From Gammaproteobacteria bacterium (GTDB lineage: Bacteria; Pseudomonadota; Gammaproteobacteria; Steroidobacterales; Rariloculaceae): 7,661 bases of DNA. Of the stretch, positions 1-6,090 are shown piece by piece. The stretch's first letter is position 1. Each line of letters begins with the position of its first letter. A program made the position numbers and the translations under genes. The notes beneath the pieces were generated by a model. The model saw nothing but the letters and a program-made list of their open reading frames with translations, did no database searches and was not told the DNA's origin. The DNA is taken from the NCBI GenBank assembly GCA_004357505.1, contig SMWC01000013.1, positions 1-7,661 on the forward strand, written 5' to 3'.

Positions 1-1832
1 ATCCCCGAGATCCTCGTCGCCTGGCCGATACTCTGCGGTCGGATGTGCGCGAGCTTCTCGCGCACTTCGTTCGACAAGCCGCTCACGTTCGAGTAATCGA
101 AGTCCGCCGGTAACGCCGTAGACTCGTGTTTGCGGTGGCGCGCGATCTCCTGCGTCTGGCGTTTGATATAGCCGCTGTACCGAGCCTGAATCTCGAGCTG
201 CCGGGCGACCTGCGTGGCTACGTCGTCGCTGAGATCGGCGTAGCCGTCCGCAGGACCGACTCGCTCCAGCGCGACGAGATCCTCGTAACGCACTTCCGGC
301 CGCCGCAACAGGTCGTAAGCGGTTGCGTCCCGGCCGAGCGGCCCGAAGTCGCTGTCGACGGGCACATCTGCCGGTCGGACGGTAATACTGTTGAGACGAG
401 TCGTCTCGGTCTCGACCATTTCACGCTTGGCTGTAAATACCTGCCAACGCTCATCGTCGACGAGGCCGAGCTCGCGGCCTTTTTGCGTCAGGCGCAAATC
501 GGCATTGTCTTCGCGCAGCGACAGACGATACTCCGCGCGGGACGTGAACATACGGTACGGCTCCGTCGTGCCGCGGGTGACGAGGTCGTCGATCAGCACC
601 CCGATATACGCCTCGTCGCGCCGTGGACACCACGGCTCGCGTTCGGACACCTGCAGGGCTGCATTCGCGCCCGCAACAAGACCCTGCGCCGCGGCCTCCT
701 CATAACCTGTCGTACCATTAATCTGTCCGGCGAAGAACAGGCCTGCGATCGCTTTTGTCTCGAGACTCGGCCGTAGATCTCGAGGATCGAAGAAATCGTA
801 CTCGATCGCATAACCCGGCCTAGTGATATCGGCGTTCTCAAATCCCGTGATCGAGCGAACGAACTCGTACTGTACATCGAATGGCAGGCTCGTCGAGATC
901 CCATTCGGGTAGATCTCATGGGTATTGAGACCCTCGGGTTCGACAAAGATCTGGTGGGAGTCCTTGTCCGCGAAGCGCACGACCTTGTCCTCGATAGAGG
1001 GGCAATAACGCGGTCCGGTGCCTTCGATGGCTCCGGTAAACATCGGCGAACGATCAAGATTGGCGCGGATAATCTCGTGGGTCCTGGCCGTCGTATGGGT
1101 GATGTGACATGGAACCTGCCGTGGATGGTCAGCCGGTGTACCGAGGTAGCTGAACACCGGCACCGGAACGTCGCCGGGCTGCAGCTGCATACGGCCGTAG
1201 TCGAGACTGCGTCCGTCGATCCGTGGCGGTGTCCCGGTCTTCAGGCGGCCGACGGCCAGCCCGAGATCTTTGAGCCTGCTCGCTAGCGTCACGGCGGCTG
1301 GATCACCCATGCGGCCACCCGGCACATTCGTCTCGCCGACATGAATCCGCCCGGCGAGAAAGGTACCGACGGTCAACACGACAACGCGTGCCGTGATCTG
1401 AAAGCCCATGTGCGTCACAACGCCGCGAACTCGATCGCCTTCCAGCAGCAGGTCCTCGACCCCCTGTTGCAACATCGTCAGGCCCGTCTGTGTCTCGAGG
1501 ATCTGGCGGATGGCTTGACGGTACAAAGCCCGGTCCGCCTGAGCGCGGGTTGCGCGAACCGCGGGCCCCTTGCTCGAGTTCAGGATCCGAAAATGAATCC
1601 CGGCACGGTCGATCGCGCGTGCCATCGCGCCGCCGAGCGCATCGACCTCCTTGGTCAGGTGGCCCTTGCCGATGCCACCGATCGCCGGGTTACAGCTCAT
1701 CTGCCCCAGCGTGTCGAGATTCTGGGTCAATAGCAGCGTTTTGGCGCCGGCACGGGCGGCCGCTAGTGCCGCTTCGGTACCGGCATGGCCACCGCCGACG
1801 ACGATGCAGTCGAATGAGCTTGGATATTGCAT
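1..1832 (-). CDS. mnmG: tRNA uridine-5-carboxymethylaminomethyl modification enzyme MnmG (GidA), 3' end cut by window edge
   Basis: With MnmE, MnmG installs the (carboxymethyl)aminomethyl group on U34 of certain tRNAs, using FAD, NADH and a folate one-carbon donor in the cytoplasm. In view are 610 residues with no interrupting stop. The FAD-binding Rossmann motif GGGHAGTEAA lies at residues 13-22. The conserved cysteines fall at 47 (MSCNPAIGG) and 277 (GPRYCPSIEDK), the same numbers as in E. coli. Both GidA signatures are intact, the second being AGQINGTTGYEEAAAQG. The sequence runs off at GQATRISG, where the E. coli protein has about 23 residues left, so only the last C-terminal helix is missing. 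The ATG at 1830-1832 is chosen because MQYPSSFDCIVVGGG aligns end to end with known MnmG starts; there is no strong Shine-Dalgarno. It is divergent from the neighbouring hydrolase gene. In many proteobacteria rsmG, parA and parB follow, but that would be outside this window. Identity is near certain. Confidence 0.97.
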   Translation of the reverse strand, partial: MQYPSSFDCIVVGGGHAGTEAALAAARAGAKTLLLTQNLDTLGQMSCNPAIGGIGKGHLTKEVDALGGAMARAIDRAGIHFRILNSSKGPAVRATRAQADRALYRQAIRQILETQTGLTMLQQGVEDLLLEGDRVRGVVTHMGFQITARVVVLTVGTFLAGRIHVGETNVPGGRMGDPAAVTLASRLKDLGLAVGRLKTGTPPRIDGRSLDYGRMQLQPGDVPVPVFSYLGTPADHPRQVPCHITHTTARTHEIIRANLDRSPMFTGAIEGTGPRYCPSIEDKVVRFADKDSHQIFVEPEGLNTHEIYPNGISTSLPFDVQYEFVRSITGFENADITRPGYAIEYDFFDPRDLRPSLETKAIAGLFFAGQINGTTGYEEAAAQGLVAGANAALQVSEREPWCPRRDEAYIGVLIDDLVTRGTTEPYRMFTSRAEYRLSLREDNADLRLTQKGRELGLVDDERWQVFTAKREMVETETTRLNSITVRPADVPVDSDFGPLGRDATAYDLLRRPEVRYEDLVALERVGPADGYADLSDDVATQVARQLEIQARYSGYIKRQTQEIARHRKHESTALPADFDYSNVSGLSNEVREKLAHIRPQSIGQATRISG

Positions 1833-1956
1833 GGTTTTTAGTCCGTGGAACGGGATTCTAGGACGACTCCAAGCCTCCCGCTAGCCCGCCGATGACAACA
1901 AGCTGACTGAACCGGCATTGGCAAACACGCTTCGATCACGCCAACATAGCGTCCCT
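1833..1956. other. divergent intergenic region between mnmG and the hydrolase gene
   Basis: This 124-base gap must hold promoters for both divergent genes. On the minus strand, TAGAAT (plus-strand ATTCTA at 1855-1860) resembles a sigma70 -10 box and would give a leader of about 15 bases for mnmG, but no good -35 box sits 16-18 bases upstream. On the plus strand, TTGGCA at 1918-1923 resembles a -35 box, yet the -10 position (around 1941-1948) lies almost on the hydrolase ATG, so it is unlikely to be that promoter. An imperfect dyad has half-sites TTGGC (1918-1922) and GCCAA (1940-1944). I see no RNA gene and no credible small ORF. Confidence 0.5.
1855..1860 (-). promoter_or_regulatory. mnmG: possible -10 box of the mnmG promoter
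   Basis: Read on the minus strand this is TAGAAT, one mismatch from TATAAT, located 22 bases before the mnmG ATG. Transcription would begin near 1848. No convincing TTGACA-like element lies at the right distance, so this is a weak candidate. Confidence 0.22.
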
Positions 1957-3405
1957 ATGAGACTTTCGCGCATTTGTTGGGCCGGTTTCGCGTGGCTCGC
2001 CGGCACGCAAGCGGTAGCCGCGGCGATCGAGACCCAAGCCTGCCGACTGTCATCGCGCTGGTTGGCGACCGTCTCGGCGCAGTGCGGCACGCTGACCGTG
2101 CCGGAGGACCCCGCTAACCCGGACGGCCGGCAGATCGAGTTGTTCGTTGCGCGAATACCGGCCCTGAGCGGCACGCCGCAGCCCGATCCACTGCTGCTGA
2201 TCTCCGGCGGCCCGGGCCAGGCAACGACCGATCTGTATCTCGCCCTACGCGGTGCGTTCGAGCCGATACGACGCGATAGAGAGATCATTTGGCTCGATCA
2301 GCGCGGCACCGGCCGCTCGGCCCGCCTGTCTTGCCCGACGGCCGACGTTCAAGACCTCGACACCGCCACACTCGATGAGTTAGCGGCGCTCGTCACCGAT
2401 TGTGTCACGGCGCTTAACGCCGACCCCCGTTTTTACACGACTTCGGTCGCGGTCGGCGACCTGGAACAGTTGCGGCTTTCGTTGCAGCTTGCCGAGTGGA
2501 ATATCTACGGTATCTCCTACGGTACGCGGGTCGCGCAACATTATCTGCGCCGCTACCCGGAACACACACGGGCCGTGATACTTGACGGCATCGTACCCGC
2601 CGAGCTCGCGTTAGGGCCGGCGATCGCCAGGAACGCTCAAGACGCATTGGAGGAGATCTTCGCCCGTTGTGCGGGCCAGCCCCAGTGCGTGCAGCGTTTT
2701 CCTGTGCTGGGCGAGCGGTTGACGACGCTTCTGGCGCGGCTACTCGAACAACCGCGTACAGTCGAAATGTCCGATCCGATCACCGGCAAGCCCGAAACGC
2801 TAACGCTCTCCGACCGGCACCTTCAGGCTGTGGTTCGCTTGATGAGCTATGCGCCCCTGACGACTGCCTTGCTGCCGTTGCTCTTGAGCGAAGCGTACGA
2901 CGGCAATTACGCACCGTTAACCGCTCAGGCCTATATGATGATCGACGAACTCGACCGGACTATCAGCTTTCCGATGCACAACTCGGTGGTCTGTACCGAG
3001 GATGTGCCGTTCTATCGGGATGCCGACCTGCTGGGTCTAGAGGAAACCTACCTCGGCAACACGATCATCGATGCGCTCACGACCGTGTGTTCGGTCTGGC
3101 CGGCTGGTGTGTTGGATAGCGATCTGAAAGCTCCGCTCATATCCGATCGACCCGTGCTGTTGCTCTCCGGCGCAGCCGACCCCGTGACCCCGCCTGCGTA
3201 CGGCGCCCAGGTGCTCGAGAATCTCAGCAATGCCCGCCACCTCATCGGTCCTGGTCAGGGGCATGGACTGGCCGGGGTCGGTTGCGTACCAACACTGATG
3301 CGCCGCTTTCTGGAGGACCTCGATCCCCAGGGGCTGGACGATGACTGCCTGCAGCGCGAACGGCCGAGTCCGTTCTTTCTCGATTTCACCGGACCGTCGC
3401 CATGA
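1957..3405 (+). CDS. exported alpha/beta hydrolase, tripeptidyl-aminopeptidase-like (S33/TAP family)
   Basis: Predicted serine hydrolase of 482 residues, in the size range of TAP/S33 peptidases, which release short N-terminal peptides or proline. The first 22-23 residues form a signal peptide: MRLSR, a hydrophobic core, then a cut after AVA or AVAA. There is no lipobox, so a soluble periplasmic enzyme is expected. Family landmarks (numbered from this ATG) are ISGGPGQA (about 82-89, oxyanion region), DQRGTGRS (114-121), nucleophile Ser187 in GISYG, Asp408 in SGAADPVTPP, and His436 in GPGQGHG, giving a complete triad. The C-terminal GCVPTLMRRFL region matches the TAP-like C-terminal domain. The mature part carries ten cysteines, fitting disulfides outside the cytoplasm. 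The ATG at 1957 is preferred over an in-frame TTG at 1918, which would add 13 polar residues before the signal peptide; neither has a clear ribosome site. The ABC ATPase gene follows after 13 bases. The substrate is unknown; an esterase role is possible. Confidence 0.9.
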   Translation: MRLSRICWAGFAWLAGTQAVAAAIETQACRLSSRWLATVSAQCGTLTVPEDPANPDGRQIELFVARIPALSGTPQPDPLLLISGGPGQATTDLYLALRGAFEPIRRDREIIWLDQRGTGRSARLSCPTADVQDLDTATLDELAALVTDCVTALNADPRFYTTSVAVGDLEQLRLSLQLAEWNIYGISYGTRVAQHYLRRYPEHTRAVILDGIVPAELALGPAIARNAQDALEEIFARCAGQPQCVQRFPVLGERLTTLLARLLEQPRTVEMSDPITGKPETLTLSDRHLQAVVRLMSYAPLTTALLPLLLSEAYDGNYAPLTAQAYMMIDELDRTISFPMHNSVVCTEDVPFYRDADLLGLEETYLGNTIIDALTTVCSVWPAGVLDSDLKAPLISDRPVLLLSGAADPVTPPAYGAQVLENLSNARHLIGPGQGHGLAGVGCVPTLMRRFLEDLDPQGLDDDCLQRERPSPFFLDFTGPSP

Positions 3406-3421
3406 AGTTGGCAGCTTCATG
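3401..3421 (+). promoter_or_regulatory. hairpin spanning the hydrolase stop and the ABC ATPase start
   Basis: CATGAAG (3401-3407) and CTTCATG (3415-3421) are perfect 7-base inverted arms around a 7-base loop. The left arm contains the hydrolase TGA (3403-3405) and the right arm contains the ATPase ATG (3419-3421), so in mRNA the start codon is base-paired. Ribosomes finishing the hydrolase would melt the stem, which is a classic arrangement for translational coupling. The inverted repeat is directly visible; its regulatory role is inferred. Confidence 0.45.
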
Positions 3422-3422
3422 A
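3402..3422 (+). CDS. six-codon mini-ORF (MKLAAS) bridging hydrolase and ABC ATPase genes
   Basis: The ATG at 3402-3404 overlaps the hydrolase stop in an ATGA (3402-3405), and its TGA at 3420-3422 overlaps the ATPase ATG in a second ATGA (3419-3422). A ribosome ending the hydrolase could reinitiate here, read six codons, and be delivered onto the ATPase start. No Shine-Dalgarno is visible. The peptide itself probably has no function. The arrangement could be chance, because the hairpin arms contain ATG on one side and CAT on the other. Confidence 0.2.
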   Translation: MKLAAS

Positions 3423-4138
3423 TTCGGGTCGACACGGTCGCGAAGCGCTTTGGCGCGGTCGAAGCCTTGAAGGATGTCAGCTTCACGGCGCGTAACGGCC
3501 GCATCACCGGATTACTCGGACCCAACGGCGCCGGTAAGTCGACCTGCCTCAGGATTCTCTACACCGTTCTTGCGCCCGACTCAGGCACAGCCACGATCGA
3601 TGGTATCGATGTTGTCGCCGACCCGATCGCGGCGCGACGGAAGCTTGGCGTACTACCGCACAACGCAGGTTTGTATCCGCACTTAAACGCTAGAGAGAAC
3701 ATTGCCTATTTTGGCGAACTGCAGGGTCTTTCCCGGCGCGAAATCGAGCCACGTGTCGAGGCACTGCTCGTTCGGCTCGGGCTGACCGAGATCGCCGACC
3801 GCCGGGCCAAAACTTTCTCGCAAGGAGAACGCACCAAGGTAGCGCTCGCCCGGGCGCTGGTACACGAACCAAGCCATCTGTTACTCGACGAGCCGAGCAA
3901 CGGCTTGGACGTAATGGCGACAAGATCGTTACGACAGTGGCTCCGCGAGCTCAAAGCCGAAGGTCGCTGCATCATCCTGTCGAGCCACATCATGCAGGAG
4001 GTCACCGCACTGTGTGATGACATCGTCATCATCGCCCACGGCCGGGTTGTCGCGCTGGGCACGCCTGGCGAGCTGCAGCAGAGATTCGGCCAGACGAGTT
4101 TGGAGGATATTTTTGTTCAGACCGTCGCCCAGACATGA
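3419..4138 (+). CDS. ABC transporter ATP-binding protein, NatA-like
   Basis: A 239-residue cytoplasmic nucleotide-binding subunit powering the ABC-2 permease encoded next. Walker A is GPNGAGKST (34-42), the signature loop FSQGE (133-137, in place of LSGGQ), Walker B LLLDEP with catalytic Glu158, the D-loop NGLD (161-164), and the H-loop His190 in ILSSHIM. The ending GTPGELQQRFG...SLEDIFVQTV is typical of NatA/ABC-2 exporter ATPases, the class that includes the Bacillus sodium extruder NatA. The usual Q-loop glutamine position is His81 (VLPHNAGLYP); non-Gln residues occur here in NatA relatives. The ATG at 3419 is chosen because MIRVDTVAKRFG is the normal N-terminus of the fold; an in-frame ATG at 3341 would add 26 unrelated residues overlapping the hydrolase. 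The last bases overlap the permease ATG (ATGA, 4135-4138), so the two are almost certainly co-translated. The substrate cannot be assigned. Confidence 0.95.
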   Translation: MIRVDTVAKRFGAVEALKDVSFTARNGRITGLLGPNGAGKSTCLRILYTVLAPDSGTATIDGIDVVADPIAARRKLGVLPHNAGLYPHLNARENIAYFGELQGLSRREIEPRVEALLVRLGLTEIADRRAKTFSQGERTKVALARALVHEPSHLLLDEPSNGLDVMATRSLRQWLRELKAEGRCIILSSHIMQEVTALCDDIVIIAHGRVVALGTPGELQQRFGQTSLEDIFVQTVAQT

Positions 4139-5319
4139 ACTCGACGATACTTACCGTTTGCCGCAAGGAGGTAATCGAGAACAGCCGCGATCGGCGGACG
4201 CTCTTCTCCACGCTGTTGTTCGGTCCGCTGTTCGGACCGGCCCTGTTCGCGATTATGATCAACGTGATGATTTCCCAAGCCTTGTCGGGTGCGGAAGAAG
4301 ACATCACGTTACCGATCGTTGGCCAGGAGCATGCTCCCAACCTCGTTGCTTTTCTCCGCCGCCGGGGTGTCGAAGCCTCTGCGGATCTTGAGAGCCTGGA
4401 AGAAGCCACGGCTGCTGTCAGAGAAGGCGAACACGAGATCGTCCTCGTAATCAGCCCGGAATTCCCGGCGAACTTTCGTGCCGGCGGCGATGCCCGCGTC
4501 ACGCTCGTATTCGACCCATCTCAGACCAGGCTCAATCTCAGTACGCGACGCGTACGGGGGCTATTGAACGCCTACTCCCGACAGCTCGCATTCATGCGCC
4601 TTCAAGCCAGGGGCATCAGCCCGCTGTTGTTACGCCCGATCACGATCGACGAATTCGATCTCTCCACCGCGACAGGGCGTTCGGTAATTTTATTGGGAAT
4701 GCTGACTTACCTTCTGCTGTTCGCGACGCTGATGGGCGGGTTTCACCTGGCGATCGACTCGACCGCGGGAGAGCGGGAACGGGGGTCTTTGGAGCCGTTA
4801 CTAACAACTCCGGTAGCGCGCGCGGACCTGTTGCTCGGCAAAATGGCGGCGACGATGTGCTACATGATGCTGTCATTGACGCTAACCGTCGCGGGATTTA
4901 CCGTGGCGCTGTACTTCGCGCCGCTGGAACAAATGGGGATGAGTTCGAATTTCGGCCCGTTGGTCGCTCTGAAAATCATCCTGATACTCACCCCCTTTGT
5001 TCCGTTGGGCGCCGCGCTGATGACGTTGGTCGCGTCTTTCACGAAAAGCTACAAAGAAGCGCAAACCTATCTGGGGCTTGTGCTGCTTGTGCCCACCCTG
5101 CCGCTGATCATCGCGACATTTCTCAATATCAGACCTGACCTCAGCCTCATGTGGATCCCGAGCCTGAGTCAACATCTGCTGATTATCGAATTGATCAAAG
5201 CCGAACCGCTGAATCTCGGCTATCTCGGTGTGTCGACAACGAGCACCTTACTGTTCGGTGCGTTGTTAGCCTGGCTAGCGATTCGCCTGTACGACCGCGA
5301 ACGATTGCTCCGCCAATAA
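4135..5319 (+). CDS. ABC-2 type transporter permease, NatB-like
   Basis: A 394-residue inner-membrane subunit partnering the preceding ATPase. The N-terminus CRKEVIENSRDRRTL is the amphipathic segment usual before helix 1. TM1 is about 23-47, followed by a large extracytoplasmic domain (about 50-180), then five more helices at roughly 183-207, 232-258, 275-300, 309-330 and 365-385. Between TM2 and TM3, TAGERERGSLEPLLTTPV (210-227) is the conserved cytoplasmic coupling motif of this family. This topology is that of the NatB/ABC-2 membrane superfamily, whose members export sodium, drugs, antibiotics or polymers. The ATG at 4135 is fixed by its 4-base overlap with the ATPase stop and by the family N-terminus. 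A periplasmic hydrolase lies two genes upstream in the same unit, suggesting that the exported compound or a related peptide/ester is processed outside the membrane; that link is inference. The family call is firm, the substrate unknown. Confidence 0.94.
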   Translation: MNSTILTVCRKEVIENSRDRRTLFSTLLFGPLFGPALFAIMINVMISQALSGAEEDITLPIVGQEHAPNLVAFLRRRGVEASADLESLEEATAAVREGEHEIVLVISPEFPANFRAGGDARVTLVFDPSQTRLNLSTRRVRGLLNAYSRQLAFMRLQARGISPLLLRPITIDEFDLSTATGRSVILLGMLTYLLLFATLMGGFHLAIDSTAGERERGSLEPLLTTPVARADLLLGKMAATMCYMMLSLTLTVAGFTVALYFAPLEQMGMSSNFGPLVALKIILILTPFVPLGAALMTLVASFTKSYKEAQTYLGLVLLVPTLPLIIATFLNIRPDLSLMWIPSLSQHLLIIELIKAEPLNLGYLGVSTTSTLLFGALLAWLAIRLYDRERLLRQ

Positions 5320-5341
5320 CACATAACAAGATTATTTGGCG
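5311..5341 (+). terminator. bulged stem-loop over the permease stop codon, possible transcript-end structure
   Basis: CGCCAATAA (5311-5319, ending in the permease stop) pairs with TTA (5332-5334) plus TTGGCG (5336-5341), leaving T5335 bulged. That gives a 9-bp stem with a 12-base loop. No run of T follows (the next bases are ATCGATAAAC), so it is not a textbook intrinsic terminator. It may mark the end of the hydrolase/ABC transcript or protect its 3' end, separating it from the GGDEF gene. Confidence 0.35.
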
Positions 5342-5400
5342 ATCGATAAACTTATGTAAAGGTATCGACGCCGAATTCGAGAGCGCCGTCACCGATCACG
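5320..5400 (+). other. AT-rich intergenic leader before the GGDEF-like gene
   Basis: The first third belongs to the stem-loop over the permease stop. The stretch at about 5342-5365 is clearly more AT-rich than its surroundings and includes TTATGTAAA, so it is the natural place for a separate promoter. I could not pair a credible -35 with a -10 at normal spacing. An in-frame TAA at 5347-5349 limits how far upstream the next gene can begin. Confidence 0.35.
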
Positions 5401-6051
5401 ATGCTCGCCGGTAGCAGGATAGTATCTCTTACCGTTGTAGCAAAGATTCCAGTGACGACCTCTTCATCCGGCAACGAACACGAAAGTACGGCAGATCACT
5501 CTGAACTCGACCCGTTGACCGGAGCGCTGACTCGACAGACGTTTTTTCTACGACTAATAGAACAAGCAACCCTTGCGAACTCCACCGGACAACCCTTCAG
5601 CATCTGCCTTGCCGACGCCGATCAGCTGAAAAATATCAATCATCTGCACGGTCAACAGGCAGGTGACGAGGCGCTGAGCCAAGTCACGCGCCGCATTCGG
5701 CAAACTCTCGCCGACGCATTTCCCGACACCCAGGAACCGGTTCTCGGTCGTTGCGACGGCAACGGTTTCGTCTTGCTGATTCCAAATTGCGAACTTGAGC
5801 AGGCGTCAGGAATTGCGGAGAATTACCGTCGCGCTATCGCAACGCTCGAGATGAGCAAGGGCGTGCGGATCACGGTATCGGTGGGAGTTTCCCAGTACCA
5901 GCTTTGGGAGTCTGCAGAAGAAACACTAGCGCGTGCCGAGCAGGCATTGCACCTGGCAAAGCAATTCGGCCGCGACCGCGTCGAGGTGGCCGCGACGCCA
6001 CGCTCGACAAACACCACTGCGAAAGTCATCCCTCTGCGGCGAACCGCATAG
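5401..6051 (+). CDS. degenerate GGDEF-domain protein, probably catalytically inactive
   Basis: A 216-residue, apparently cytoplasmic protein consisting of a single diguanylate-cyclase fold with no sensor domain. Landmarks are DPLTGALTRQTF (37-48), the metal-site stretch LADADQLKNIN with Asp72 and Asn80, GQQAGDE with Asp89, the strand VRITVSVGVS (155-164), and the C-terminal ARAEQALHLAKQFGRDRV. Spacing of Asp72, Asn80 and Asp89 equals that of the Mg/guanine-contact residues of PleD. The GGDEF signature itself reads DGNGF (119-123), so the metal-binding acidic residue and catalytic Glu are gone, and the RxxD inhibitory site is TQEP (110-113). c-di-GMP synthesis is therefore unlikely; nucleotide sensing or protein binding is more plausible. 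ATG 5401 is the first possible start after an in-frame stop at 5347; a GTG at 5452 is an alternative, and no ribosome site favours either. It lies 81 bases after the permease on the same strand. The domain call is strong; function is inferred. Confidence 0.87.
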   Translation: MLAGSRIVSLTVVAKIPVTTSSSGNEHESTADHSELDPLTGALTRQTFFLRLIEQATLANSTGQPFSICLADADQLKNINHLHGQQAGDEALSQVTRRIRQTLADAFPDTQEPVLGRCDGNGFVLLIPNCELEQASGIAENYRRAIATLEMSKGVRITVSVGVSQYQLWESAEETLARAEQALHLAKQFGRDRVEVAATPRSTNTTAKVIPLRRTA

Positions 6052-6054
6052 CCC

Positions 6055-6075
6055 GCGACTGCACCGCGCGGTCGC
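6055..6075. terminator. possible bidirectional terminator hairpin between convergent genes
   Basis: The 39-base gap between the convergent stop codons holds GCGAC (6055-6059) and GTCGC (6071-6075) as inverted arms around an 11-base GC-rich loop that itself contains the palindrome ACCGCGCGGT (6063-6072). A smaller hairpin, TGCGG-CGAA-CCGCA (6035-6048), ends just before the GGDEF-like stop codon. Neither is followed by a T-tract on either strand, so intrinsic termination is uncertain. Confidence 0.27.
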
Positions 6076-6090
6076 TGTCCTCTACGGCAT

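Noticed and set aside
126..776. Plus-strand open frame of 216 codons opposite mnmG
   Set aside because: It is fully antisense to mnmG, whose product matches its family throughout; the predicted protein has no recognisable domain. Other plus-strand frames at 391-705, 918-1286, 1341-1733 and 1490-1861 are the same kind of shadow.
1918..1956. TTG at 1918 as start of the hydrolase
   Set aside because: It would put 13 polar residues before an otherwise ordinary signal peptide that begins at the ATG at 1957, and no ribosome site supports the TTG.
3341..3418. ATG at 3341 as start of the ABC ATPase
   Set aside because: It adds 26 residues unlike any ABC ATPase N-terminus and overlaps the hydrolase by 65 bases; the conserved fold begins at the ATG at 3419.
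3037..3525. Minus-strand open frame of 162 codons across the hydrolase/ATPase junction
   Set aside because: It overlaps two well-supported genes on the other strand and its product has no family features. The same applies to minus-strand frames at 1881-2288, 3706-4062 and 4029-4502.
4165..4172. Perfect Shine-Dalgarno AAGGAGGT inside the permease gene
   Set aside because: No ATG, GTG or TTG follows at usable spacing, and the bases encode the conserved RKEV segment of the permease N-terminus, so the match is a by-product of coding.
5336..5341. TTGGCG as a -35 box for the GGDEF-like gene
   Set aside because: These bases form one arm of the stem-loop over the permease stop, and the nearest -10-like hexamers (TATGTA at 5353, TATCGA at 5363) are at wrong spacing.
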